From the NCBI RefSeq assembly GCF_012489685.1, contig NC_080044.1:71410732-71474731 (forward strand): DNA of 64,000 nt. The letters run 5' to 3'. Source of the stretch: Lotus japonicus. Lineage: Eukaryota > Streptophyta > Magnoliopsida > Fabales > Fabaceae. Shown here piece by piece: positions 10,401 through 22,800 of this stretch (the first letter of the stretch is position 1; every line of letters begins with the position of its first letter). The notes under the pieces were generated by a model, which saw only the letters and a program-made list of their open reading frames with translations, ran no database searches and had not been told where the DNA came from. Made by a program: the position numbers and the translations under genes.

Positions 10401-11122
10401 GTCCAAGTATTTTGAACAATGTATGGTTGCTCTGTCATGTTTTCTCCAGGAACACTGACATTGTAATGTAAGATAATCGGAGGATTTGGCTCCTCTTCTA
10501 ACTCATGCCCGACAAGGTCAATCTGAAAACTTCTGTTCAGTCCATTAGGGATGCCAATCAGTGTAATAGAAGAATCTACAACTAGACCACAGGGGAAATC
10601 CAGAGTGATTCCACTATCATCTATTGTCTTGCCAAGTGTGCTCACGGAGAACGGGCACTTTTTATATGCTGGACTGTCTATCTTACTAATCTTAGAGGCC
10701 TTGTCCTTTTCAATAGTGGAAATCAACTCTTTCCATGCTACAGAAGCCTCTTTAACTCCTTGAGCTGTTTCAGGCAAGGAATCTGACCGTGACAACAAGG
10801 AACGCAAGTATGTCCAAACAAGCAAAACATTCATCTCTCCTTCAGAAATTGTTTTCATGTCATACAAGTCATCAAGCCCTGCAACATGTATCAAGTGTGG
10901 TTTTTTTCTTGGCTCTGGTACCTGATTTGGTTCCACATCAGAAGAGTTTACTGGAAGACTGATGCTTTCTTTAACAGAACCATTTTGTGGATGGTTATTG
11001 AAAAAACCGTATGCTGACTGTTTTGCTGGCTGCTTCTGTGGCTGAATTCCTTTAAGGCTGTAGAATAGAAGCAACGACATACCCAAAACCGTGATCAACA
11101 AGCCTCCATACCACTTCTTCAT
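7459..11122 (-). CDS. GALT1: Beta-1,3-galactosyltransferase (GALT1-like), terminal exon not in window
   Basis: Type II Golgi glycosyltransferase of family GT31. GALT1 adds beta-1,3-galactose to terminal GlcNAc of complex N-glycans in Lewis-a synthesis (known for the family). Exons: 10336-11122, 9525-9751, 9166-9444, 8360-8488, 7654-7830, 7459-7566, all with GT/AG borders and matching phases; 1707 bases, 569 codons. Residues 1-25 are a short cytoplasmic tail and signal anchor ([10 protein letters not shown]...LLLFYSL). A galectin-like domain occupies about 180-300 (FPCGL...IVQNTW). The catalytic domain begins near [15 protein letters not shown], with the metal-binding acidic motif [11 protein letters not shown] and then [18 protein letters not shown]. 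The chain stops after ERKLK at a good GTAAG donor; the family's last block (about 70-75 residues, starting ..KLEDVAMG..) is absent. It should lie left of the window, beyond two transposons. Symbol by similarity to Arabidopsis GALT1; other GALT paralogues are possible. Confidence 0.88.
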
Positions 11123-11155
11123 TCTCAGTAAACCTTGAACTAATGATAGCCGTTT

Positions 11156-12276
11156 CTGCACACATAGAAATTGAATAACTTTCATATAAGATGAATAAAA
11201 ATCACACCACCTATTGGGTAAAGAGAGGAAAAAAAAAACTAGTCTCACTCGTCGGGGTTAAACTAACGTTTTCTAACGAGAGAACTCAGAACTAACATTA
11301 GCACTCAATTTATGCCTTTCCTCATCAGATAATGGGATGAGGGGCCATGTCTTCTATTATCACACCTCAAATTTTGGACTCATAGTAAGCCATGGTACAT
11401 AAGCTGATGAACACGGGAGAAACCTATTGAAATACTAAAAATGTAGTATGACCATGAGTAGATGATTTACAAGGTATTGTTACCTAAGAGAATAGAGAGA
11501 AAATGCAAGAACTGAATAGAGTGTGATTATTGAATCTTAATTGTCATGCTTTGACACCAAAGTTTCATTTTTATAAGAAAAAAAAGTTTAACCGTTGGGC
11601 TAAGCTAACGTTGCATATTAAGAAATTCTTCAACAACTGATTCAAAAGTCAAAACAGTTCTAGGGAGAAACTCTTGTGACTAGCTTCAGAGTGTCGTAAC
11701 TGTTTATAAGGAAAGAGAAGCTGATCCCAACATGCTATTAGTCAAGATGTTAAAATTATGTTGCAAAAAGTTAAATGCTAGCTACGAGTATATTAATTCG
11801 TGAGTAATGTTATATCATCCTATTTCATCCCGTCCTACATACTAAACGAAGAGGGTATTAAATGTTCTTCCCAAATGCACTTAATTTTTCACTTATAGTA
11901 TTTTTATTTACTAGTAGGAGGATTTATTGGAGGATAAATCATTACCCTTTCATTTCAACTTTCTAAGTTCTGAATTGTAAAAATCAAACAACACTCCAGC
12001 ATAACTTAATTTCCTACTCAGTGCTTTCTTATAGAGTGGAGCTAACTCAAATATTCTGGGAACGAGTAATTTTGTAGTAAAGACCCCATTTTGATCCTAG
12101 TGTCTTCCATACAAGTCAAAAAAAGCACAAGATCCGCATATATAGTATTGTGTAAACTATTAATCCACGCATTTTTCAAAAAGGAGCTCACAAAATGGAA
12201 GAGACATAGCTAAAAGCAGAAAATCAGAGAGAAATAGAAATGAAACAAAATTTGAAGACCGTTAAGAGACACTCAC
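11156..12276 (-). other. GALT1 leader intron
   Basis: The stretch between the leader exon and the first main coding exon. It is AT-rich, bounded by GTGAGT and TGCAG, with no open frame or recognisable repeat. The other GALT1 introns over 300 bases (7831-8359, 8489-9165, 9752-10335) are also AT-rich and show nothing I can name. Confidence 0.6.
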
Positions 12277-12381
12277 CATTGAAGGCTTCGAAGAAATGAT
12301 GCAGAGCTCTGAGATGTAAAATGGTACAGACCATAATCATGAATAACACTTCCATTTTCTTCTTCCTATAAATATATATAT
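12277..12381 (-). promoter_or_regulatory. GALT1: GALT1 promoter TATA box and 5' leader exon
   Basis: A TATATATATTTATA box lies at about 12367-12381, and a first exon ends at 12277 with donor GTGAGT. The 1121-bp leader intron ends with TGCAG at 11156. The last three bases of this exon (12279-12277) are ATG, in frame across the splice with the second exon. This would add 12 residues (MKRLSLVQGLLR) before the conserved start MKKWYGG at 11122, which aligns with the start known for GALT1. Three earlier ATGs (12355, 12340, 12334) open another frame that overlaps the main start and ends shortly after it, a possible uORF. The transcription start (about 12345) is inferred from TATA spacing only. Confidence 0.6.
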
Positions 12382-12730
12382 CTCAGTTCCAGTACTGTCA
12401 CTATAATAATACTATTATTATACTTACTGTTAACTTCAGAAATGAAAGCAGTGTTTACTGTTCATTCTTGTAACTTGACGACGTCGTGTTGTTTTAGAAC
12501 AACAGAGAACAGGAGTGGAAATTAGACCAGGATGTAATAATAGTAATATAAAAATCTTTTTCTGGATATTTATCTATTAAATAGATTTTAGTTGGTAGGT
12601 AACTTATCACTCATAAAACTTTTTGCGGATATTTGAATCTAAGTATTAGAGGGTAAAATAAATCAACATACCTATTGTTTAAGAAATTAATTATTGAAAT
12701 TTTAAAAACGCAATAATGTTTGATGTATAA

Positions 12731-13342
12731 AGGTGACAATGTGAACCAATATGTCCGATCTAGCCTTCAACCCGCAGAAAATTGGGTGGGGTGGGGTTTG
12801 ACCCGTTTTAAAATATGGGTTAGAAGCCGGCCTCATTCGGCATTAAGTTGGTTTGGTAAGTTGACTTTATTTATATCTGTTTCTCTTGAGTCTTGAAAAT
12901 GTCGGATGTCATTATTATCCTAGGTTACAACTTATGCTTTTACAATCATAAACAATTGGTTTGGTAAGTTGACTTTATTTATATCTGTTTCTCTTGAGTC
13001 TTGAAAATGTCGGATGTCATTATTATCCTAGGTTACAACTTATGCTTTTACAATCATAAACAATGTGATTGAAATATTGAAACATAAGAAAAGATGATGC
13101 CTCAATGTGAGTAATGTTAGAAAAGCATTAAAAAAATAAAATAATTGAGCTTAAAATAAATTTTCTTTTTTAAAAATTACTGACATAATAAGGCAAACTA
13201 AACCCTATAACTTTCAATCCATTTTAAAAGTGGGTTAAGCGGAGTGGGTTAAAATGGGTTGAAGGGTCAGACATCTGACCCTGTCACCCGTTTAGGGGAG
13301 TTGGCGAGTTGACCCGATGAGTCAAACATGTTTTGTCACCCT
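12731..13342. mobile_element. hAT-like MITE candidate
   Basis: The ends form an imperfect terminal inverted repeat: AGGTGACAAT on the left and TTTTGTCACCCT on the right, the GGGTGACAAA style of many plant hAT MITEs. Inside are GTGGGTTGACCC-type stretches at both flanks (12780-12800 and 13230-13320), partly mirrored. No transposase frame is present. An 8-bp target duplication is not clear, so the exact limits and superfamily are inferred. Confidence 0.5.
12848..13063. repeat. Perfect 108-bp tandem duplication
   Basis: Copy 1 is 12848-12955 and copy 2 is 12956-13063. The two read identically, starting TTGGTTTGGTAAG and ending CATAAACAA. It lies inside the MITE candidate. Absence of differences indicates a recent duplication. 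Confidence 0.95.
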
Positions 13343-14249
13343 AATATTAATCCATATGCAAGTATATGATCACAATCACAATTGTTGATTTCTCAATCAA
13401 AACTTGTTATGAATTCATGGCTAACTTTACTGTCTAAAGAACTCTTTCACTTTAAGTGAGCCAATTACTATATTGCCTAGACCTCTCTCTACACACACAT
13501 TGTATTTCTTTATTATAAAGTTAGGATTTAAAAGATCTTTGAAGAATTTATTAGGACTATATATTTTCTTACATTAGAAAAATAAATTACACCCTCCAAA
13601 GATTGATTCCTGGACCTTCCCCACCCGACTCCTATCCCCTAACTCTCACTACTTGAGCTATCATAAATGGCTGTGTTAATAATATTTGTATATATTTTTT
13701 CGGTTAAGTTATATGTTATATTTTTATTCAATACCTAAGTTTTTTTTTTATTTTTCATATTAATTTGAATTTTTATAACACTATTGCTTTTCTAGTTTTT
13801 TTAGCAAAAACATGATATCACGCAGGTCAGGGTACATGCATGTATTGCATGTACATAGAGTGATAGAGCCATAGAGGGTACAATAAAATTCTCCCTTCCT
13901 TAATCTACTTCACAACTCTTAAAAAATTTAATTAATTCAGTTAATACATTATAATTGTTCACAATTTATAACAACTTTTCAAAATTAAGAAAATTTTCAA
14001 TCAAATAAGGGTATTCTTATGAAAAAATATTGCACCTTAAACTTCGAGTTCAAGATGTACCTCCAATTTGGTTATAAATTAATCTTAAACACAAGTTTAG
14101 GGTCTTGATCTCTTAGGTTGCGTTCTACTACTGTTTTTTCGTCTCTTGAATTTATCGTGAAAAAAGAAATGAATTTATTACAAATATTAATGTGTAACGC
14201 TTGCTAACGCACTCTCATGTGCATTGCATATATACTCTGTTTCTCAAGC

Positions 14250-14783
14250 TAGAATTTCTTATTACATTTATTAACAACGGAGCATAGGCAGAATTACAAA
14301 AATGCTTCCTCAAATGGAGGAAAACAATTCAGATCGTAATCCCATACAGGGTGTAACGAGGACAAGTATGGTCCTATCTGAGCTGTGTGGTTTTGTATAT
14401 GTACATCGAAAACAATTTCCTTCAATTTTGTACAAGCACTATTGGACATGATGCTCTAAGAAAAACCGTATTGCCTCCTCCCCAGTGCCTCATAGCAATT
14501 CATAGGGTTTGCACCAGTTCCCTCAGGCTAACATTCATTGGATGACAGGTATATGGTTTTAGAAACCAAGCCTACCACCTCAATCCTCCTGATATGGCAG
14601 TGAGGAAAATCCAAACGGGATACTTCCAAACTGTAGTGTAACTGCCCGATATCTTTAACATGGATCATTGATCTATATAGCCGACTTCACCTGGTGGGAT
14701 AAGGCTTTGAATGCCGATGTCGGTGTGAATGAGATCGGACAGACTGAGTAATGCAATATGTGATGAACAATGTATAGTAAAAC
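14250..14783 (-). terminator. 3' UTR and poly(A) signal of the VPS13-like gene
   Basis: Downstream of the TAA stop at 14784 there is about 530 bases without coding signal. An AATAAA hexamer (reverse complement of 14267-14272) gives a plausible polyadenylation site near 14250. The end is inferred from this motif alone. Confidence 0.5.
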
Positions 14784-17700
14784 CTAATGGTCAGCACTGC
14801 TTCCAAAACTTGAAGGGAGAGGAGCTGATCCAGGCATAAGTTGGGAGGACCAGGAGCAAACATCTTCGTTCAGTGTTAAATCATCATTACGGCCATCAAC
14901 AAGTGGTGAATATGGCTTTGTCACTTTATTTTTTAGTATTCCCTGAATATCAATGGAATAGAAAATTTCATTCAACTGAATAGTATGGTGTATAAACAAC
15001 GGGAACAAATAATATTCAATTATCTAACACTTACCAATAAATTATTTTAGTTTTCTAGTAGAGGTAATTTAGGAAAACTAACATTTTTAATAAATTAGAG
15101 ACTAATAACTAATCTTATACTTTTTAAATCTATGTGAATTGGTTAAAAGTGACTATAGATAGAAACAAAGAGAGTACATTTGGGCACCTAATGAAACACA
15201 TGAAAGAAATAGAAACATACCTTTGATGCGCCAGGGCCATAAGTGTTCACTGCGTGGTCAATTGCAGAGTAAACTTTAAGAGCTTGATGTGTTTCAGGGC
15301 TACATTTTATGATGCGAGTGTTTTCTTTCACATCCAATGATCTAGACTGCGAATATAAAATGAGCCGCGAAGGGGGAGCTTTTGGGTTCTCTTTTTTTCC
15401 ATGTGTCAGTTCCATTGTACCAAAGTCATCCCACAGTATATCCCACAGTATTGAACATGGATCTCTTGCAGGGCTGAACTTCCTTTGAGCAATAATATTG
15501 GATGGTTGCTGACAATGATATCAGAAAATGGATAAGTAACAGTGGATAGAAGAAAATGAGTTTTTATCAATTGTTCTCAAACATGAATACATACTTGCAA
15601 TAGAATGACTCTTCTATGCGTGACCATGAGGATTTTCCCCTTTGGAAGCATGAAGTGATCTTCATAAGCATCTGATAAGGCAAACTTTCCACGAACTTTG
15701 AATAGATCAACCTGGCCAAAAAATGAACCTGATTCTGCCAACTGTAGTATGACCTACATGACAGAAGCGTCACAATTGTTAAGATTGAGTACCCATAAAA
15801 AGTCAATAAATAGAAGAACCAAGCAAAAGAAGGAAATAAGCAAATTTCATTGATTGGACAATTTGACCATAAAATATAACCAATAAATTAGACAGCACAA
15901 TTTTTTTATAACAATGGCCATTCACATAATTGAAATTCACTCTTATTAGCTTCTCAACATCTGCTGGAAATATGGCAATAAGAATTCAAGGATAACAGCT
16001 GTCAAAGGTCAAAATAGGTATAACTTTTTTCAGGTGTCTTCACTAAAGGTTATGGTAAATTAATGAAATTAGTTTACTTGAACTAGCTGTGGATACTATG
16101 TTCATAAAGAAAGGCATGGATATAGACCACGAACACATGATAATACAGTTATTCTCTGTTTTAGGGTCACAGGCAATGTCAGAAACTCAGAATGGTCAGC
16201 AAAATACAGAAGATGTATTGAACCCTATAAACTCTGTTAAAAAAGCACTAGTCTGAAGCAGGATCCTCAATCACATTACCTCATACAACCCTTGCTTTCA
16301 CCTTTTAGTCTATAAAGATAACATTTGTCAAAAGTTATATATTTTGGAACTGTAGTGTACCACTGAAACATTTGCTTCTTCAAAGGGAAAAGAAGGTAAT
16401 ATCTCTTCTCTAATCTTCCCAAACATGGATCTAAATAACCCTTCCTAGGATAGGACTTCAATGAGAATTAGATTTTTTGTTTCAATATGTCATTTATGAT
16501 AATATAAAAGCTAATTTGTTAAATAACACAATGAACATCAGGTCTGTATGATCTATAGCAAGTTGAACCCATGGTACCTGTCCTTGGGCTTTGTACTCAT
16601 CATATAGTTGAAGCAAATTGTCACCACTTATAACACGAGGTAGCCTCCTCCGGAGAAGTTGTTCTTCAGATGTTATAGCAGATGCTATTTTCATTCTCAT
16701 AGCATTAGCGCCTTCAGTCGTTTTTGACAGAAGATCTAGAACTCCACTCACTGGTTGTGCAGCTGCACCAATAATACCCTTCCCAACACCCTGAACAAAA
16801 CCCTCAACACCAGACGTTTTAGCTCCTTCAAGAGGCTTTGTCAAAATGCCAGTTACCCCTCTGAATAAACCTTTAGCAAATGCTCCCCCTCCCTCTCTTA
16901 TAACATCACCAAAATCCTCCACACCTTTGCTTTCCTGTCACACATTTATATCAAACATAGGTATCAGCATCCTATTAAACAACTACGTGTGATCTGAGAT
17001 TTTTAAAACTGCAAAAATAGGAATAACAAAAACAAAGTGGGGGGAACACACTAGCTAATAGAAGCTTAAGAGTTGGGCTGTTTCTTTAAAGCTTCAGCTT
17101 TCAGGTTTAGTGGTTGAAGTTCATCCTTGCAAACTTTTATTTTATTAGCCATTATTAAATTCAATATAATCATCTGACAATTTTTTGTTTTGAACATGAT
17201 CAAGCATCACAGCGCCCTTTAATATGGTGCACTGATTAAAAAAAAACTAAACTGTACAATTGCTTAACAAATTAAGCTTTTGGGAAAATTAGTTCTTTTA
17301 ACACTCTTATTCAAATAGCATGGTGTATTACAAGACATTTTCTTTCGAGCATCATCAAAACTTCTTCAGATGGTGCCAAGGATCAATTTGCTGATGTCTT
17401 CACTCTTTTCACTAACTACTTGAGGGGTCAAAGGATAGCATTCAAATGTTCCAAGCAGGATGCATATGATCTATACCCTCTAGCTTGAGGGGGGGGGGGG
17501 GGGGGTGTTGGGATATCTGTTAGAATATAGTTTGCTAGGATTATATTTTATATTGTTCTGATATATTGTTAGGATAAGATATAATATTCTGCTATATATC
17601 ATGTTAATATCAGTCAATAATCAATCAAGCATTCAAAATACTTCCAATTTCAAGAGTATCCAAGTTGGGAATGGAAAACACCTACTCACTAGCTTGAGGA

Positions 17701-19838
17701 GGAATGTGGGAAACTGTGATTTTTAGGAGAGTTGTATATAATTTATTTCACGTAGATTTGTGTGATTAATCCCTAAATCAAGGGATCTTTGATTTTCCTT
17801 GTTTCCTGAAATAGTTTAGCACTAATGTATATTCTGTGTGATTATTCAGATTAAGTAATAAAACCAATTCCTTCAAACCTAAAATTCCAGATTTAGTTTG
17901 GGCAGATCCATGAACACCCATTACTGTAACTGCTATTTTCTATATTAAGCAATTAGATGTTGGTAGTGATTCACATGCTACATTCATATATCCAAACCTA
18001 CATAAAATGTCCTGCGGTTCTTTGTTTTTCAAGGGGTTTCTTGCTGGATCACAATAATCAGAAACATAATGGTCGTGTGTGAACAAATGAGTTAATTTAA
18101 ACATCAGGTAAACAACCATGTAGTAGCCCCATCCAGGTAAAATGCATGTTAAAAGAATAGTAACCCGGTAAATATGTTTTGGTTTAAATATTAATATTCC
18201 ACGGACAATATTTCTATCAGATTTAAAGCTTGAGAATCAGGTGAAAAATGTACAGAATAACTGTCTATACAAAACCTGTCTTTGCCGACTTTGAATGAAC
18301 TTCTTATCCATAGACAATGCAGCTACACCTTTACTCATATGTCCAAGTGCACTACTTGCATTACCCAATATATCAACACCTGAGAGCAGCTGAAGTGGTT
18401 GGCCTAGAAGATCCCTTCGGATATTTGAGATAGCCATGCTAATCATAGAACTCTGCCTCATGCATATGTTCTCATTAAACCTCTGGTTTATCCTAACCTG
18501 GTTCATAAAAAGTATAGCATCTCAAAATTTGTTATGACAAAAATCCTCAGCATTTCTAGATATATCTATGATGCTAAATTGCAGAGAAGATACCATTGTT
18601 AATGCAATAATTCAGTCTGTCATATTTATCACATGTCTTTAGGCTGTCAAAATTATTATTTATAATACATTACAACTGTACTATTCTGTATAGACTTAAT
18701 CTTAAAGAGTTTATTTCCTTTCCTGTAAATCTGATACACAAATATTTAAGATCTCCAGAAATTTGTATCTTTTAAAGATACTGAATGACTATTTAATGAG
18801 GATGACTCCACGAGGGCAGATTAGTTTTCCCCAAAAGCAATTTTCTAATCATTTTGATATAATGCGTGTGATTTTCAGACAACCATCAGGTGTAGCAAAT
18901 TGAGATTATTGCATGAATAATATGCTTCATCTCTTTCTCTATCTCAACTCCTATTAACATGTATAAGTAAATTAACATTTTATAAGCCTAGTATTTGGTT
19001 GTTATGCTCTTGGAAAAATTTAATCACTTTTGTACATGATGTGATCCTAGTTCAAAAACAAATGAGATCTGTGGCTGACTGCTTAACTTATTAAGAAGCT
19101 ACAGGATATTAAGCTGTTCTTAAGATGAGTAACTCTTAGAAGTTGAGCTTTAGATCTAACTCTACCCCAAGGTGAGAATTTCCCTACCCTTTATAAAGAC
19201 TGCTTTCCCCATAACTCTAGTCAATGTAGGAGCTCAGCACCCCCCTCAAGCCTAGAACTGGACATTTAGAGAGTGAAGTTTGCAAGAGTGGACATCTGCA
19301 AGGGGCTCAATAAGGCATCTAGGGTAGGGTACGAGTATCTTATAACTTGGGATTGAGCTTAACTTTACCCCAAAATATAGGTTAAAGGCGAGGAATATCC
19401 CACCCTTCGTAAGGACTACTTTGCCCATAACTGTAGTCAATGTGGAACCTCAACAGTAACCCCAGAAAGAAATTAAAATACTTACTGGCATATTTTCTGT
19501 GTTACCCAATGCAGTCATTAAGGATGCCCAGAACCCAAGCACACCCCTTGGTCTTTGACTTGGTGACATCGCCATTGACACTTTGAATCGAACTTCCGAA
19601 ATATTAAGGACACTGTAATTCAAGGTAATGTCATATACAATGTCAAGGAAACCAACATAGATAATCATGCATTTCCAAAGAGTCTTGCATACCCAATTTG
19701 AATGATTGGATCAACTGATGCAGCAGTTGTTTGAGAATCATACAGCCTACTGAGCTTCACCTTCTGGATCATTTCATGAAGGTGCCAAATAATAGGTTCA
19801 TGAATGTTTATCAAAAAGGCAGTGGAATTTTCTGGCCC
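14784..19838 (-). CDS. VPS13: VPS13-like exon block 6: VPS13_C and C-terminal PH-like end
   Basis: Exons 19693-19838, 19486-19612, 18276-18497, 16578-16934, 15595-15753, 15221-15508, 14784-14942. The fourth encodes the glycine-rich amphipathic VPS13_C signature (GGGAFAKGLFRGVTGIL, GKGIIGAAAQPVSGVLDL), a segment associated with lipid-droplet or mitochondrial targeting in VPS13 proteins. The fifth (VILQLAESGSFFGQVDLF, KILMVTHRRVILLQ) resembles the C-terminal PH-like fold. The chain ends SSFGSSADH before TAA. The long introns 16935-18275 and 18498-19485 contain copia relics and TRIM T1. Confidence 0.92.
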
Positions 19839-22800
19839 CTGCTGACAAGAACCAGTCACAAAACAAACCAAACCAAAGACTCATAGTTCATAAATAAGTA
19901 AAACATTGACATAATAACTTGCTCATTAGTAATTATAATATAGTAAAGCTCACATGAAGACCAATATATGGATAGACACAAAGATCCAGTGATCCATTTG
20001 ACTGCATTGTAACAGAACATTTCAGGATATAATCAGTTTCTGACACTCTCTGAGGCCTGAAGAGAACTGGCATAGGAGTTAATGGCAGTTGATTGTCCAC
20101 TTGTAGCCCAGACATTCTAAGTTTAAATCTGGAACACAGTAAAAATTGTATTTCCAAAATTAATAGACTGAAGATAAACGGGCTAACCAGACAAAAAAAA
20201 AGCGTAAGAGTTAGTTTAATTCTCCTAGCAACATGGCCAAGTTGTATTGGTCAACTAGATAGCAGGTTTAAGCAGAATTTTCAAAGGAAATCAGAAAAAA
20301 AAACTCATAAAGATAAATAACCAACTTCTAAATTCTAACCAAACTGACAGATACGTCTGTTAAATAAATGCAAATCTTACCTACTGATTCCGGAGCCCAA
20401 ACCAGTTGAATACGCCAGAACAAGATTCTGAACAGACAGGTACAAAATTTCCTCAGGTGTATGATCAGTAATAGATATCCCAAGCTCAGCAAGATCAAAA
20501 TTGATGTGGAATTCACAATCTGTAATTGACATCAATTGTTGCTTTTGAGAGTGAACAATTGGTGATGATTGTCTTCGGCTCAGAACACCGGTAGGTTCAG
20601 TTTCAGGCATCCAATCACTGATCTTCACAACATTGGCTCTCTCTTCCTTTACAATAGTAACACGCAAGGCTCTGGTTGGCCCATCTGCTACATGAATGGG
20701 CTGGTGATCAGAAATTTCATCAATATCATACTTGAGTGATTTCACCGGGTCAGTTCCATCTACAAAGAGTTCCAATATACGTCTTCTACCAAGATCTTCC
20801 CATAGAAATGAAGCAGCAGAATTCGGAAGAAGCAGCTGCCAAGAATCACCGATACCATCAACTTGACGAAAGCGAACGGGCAAGAACATGGAGCGATTTT
20901 CAATCCTGTTGGCAGGAAAGTATTTACAAAATGGGATAAAAGTTCAATAATTAACAAAATTACTTAAAATAGTACTGCCTCCGTTCCATTTTAACTGTCC
21001 ACTTCGAGAGCATTAATTGATGTTTTTCCAAATAATGCCCTTGTGAGAGGAATAAATGAGAAAAGATAAAATACATTTTGAAGGGTAAAATAGGAAAATA
21101 AATAATACTTTTTTGAAAGTTAACAAAATTAATTACATTTCTTAATGCGTTTCTTCTCTTTCCGGACAGTTAATAAGAAATGGAAGTAGTAATACTTATC
21201 AAGGAATACATTACACATCTTATCTAATACAAGTTGACTCAAGCACCAAGGAAAATAATTGTTTCATACGTTTTACAAAACATACAGATATATAAGTGAA
21301 TTCCTATTTTCCCCTTCCTCAATGTCAAAAAAAAGAAAAAAAATGTATATTTCAGGGGTTCAAACGGGAGATAGTGAGAGATAAAAAAACCTGTAAGGAC
21401 TTGACAATGAATCTGGACGAAAAATAACTTCAAAGCGTGATCTCTTGGCACCACTTCTTACTGCTACCCTTAATAGCATTGGTTCATCTCCACTATCTTT
21501 TTTCAGCATAAGGCGCATTACACCTTCATAGCTTACGCTAAATGGTGTACTCCATTTGTATCCATCAATACGCAACTGAACATAAGATTGTTTATAAGGT
21601 ATAGAAAACAAGACAAACATGTAAGTTGGACAAATATGAAAATTAGTAACACACACCTTCAAAAGTTCAACTTTAGCTGATGACTGCCACCCAAAGGGTT
21701 TTGGAGGATCAGTGGGTTGGATCCACACAGAAGACTGAGTATCACATTGCTGTAGGCAGAGACTACATCCAACCCTATTGACGAACATTGTGTGTGGCTG
21801 GAAATGGACCACCTGGAAATCAAAGAGCTTGGAAGTTAGTTACTGATATCAAGGGTATGTACGGGGCTGGTCTTGAACTACATTACATGCAATAGCCATT
21901 AATAAAGTAATAGACATTGCCAGGAATATAAGATGACCGAATAATAATTTACTGAAGAACAATGGATATTCCAACCTTTGTTCTGTCTGAAGTCATGTTC
22001 AACACTGCTGAAAGCTTGTAATAAGATCCATCAGAATTGAAAGCCTTGACATCAATACGTTCCTACAAGAGTTTCATTGAACATTAAACACTATCGTACA
22101 AACTTAACGAAATACTAATGCATTGCGGAAAAAAGATGAAGTAGTTATATCGTCCATTTTTCAAGACTACCTTGTTTTCCAGTTCATGCAGAGAAATTCC
22201 AGAGCTATAAACTTCAGATTGGCGCATAGAAACAGAAATGCCAAGCCTAGGAGAGAAGAATGTATCTTTCTGAGATTGGAACATTGTAACTCCACTACGA
22301 CCGGCATAATCTTGTGGAGAAAGCATGCTAGGAAAAGGGCTGTTATCTTCAATAACTTCAAGCACTTGTAGGTTTTTCCTTGAACTAGAACGCCTTCTAT
22401 CCATTGAGCTAATGGGACTTTTCAAAGCTGTCTTGGCAGACTTCACTGCCCTAGAGAGAGGGACAGAATCCACCTCTGCATTTTCCGAAGGTTCCACTTC
22501 CACTAAACGATATGCCAATGCTAGAGAAGAATCATTGACAATCCAATAAGGGACAAAGAGTCTACAGGTTTTTGGTGCAGCACTTGTCCCGCCCACATCA
22601 TGTTCAATGCTCACACGCAGTTTCCTGCAAAACTTATGATGCTAAAGTAAAGATTGTTCTTATAAAATAGTAAGAAATGACAATTGCATGCCAAAAACAA
22701 TTTATGTTAAAATAAGTATGATTTTGCACTATTTTAGAACCCAATGGGAATGAAATTGCATGAAAACCACTACGGATAATAAGTGTAGAAATTAGCACAA

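Larger units (their letters stand above)
12382..14249. other. Intergenic region between GALT1 and the VPS13-like gene
   Basis: No coding signal. It holds the GALT1 upstream region, the hAT-like MITE at 12731-13342 with its internal tandem duplication, and AT-rich DNA with long A/T runs at 13650-14010. Both genes point left, so this is the space between the 3' end of the VPS13-like gene and the promoter of GALT1. Confidence 0.7.

Noticed and set aside
21576..21656. Open frame continuing from a VPS13 exon (VCVTNFHICPTY...)
   Set aside because: It interrupts the conserved VAB-region sequence and has a GTGTGT donor and TTCAG acceptor; treated as a short intron.
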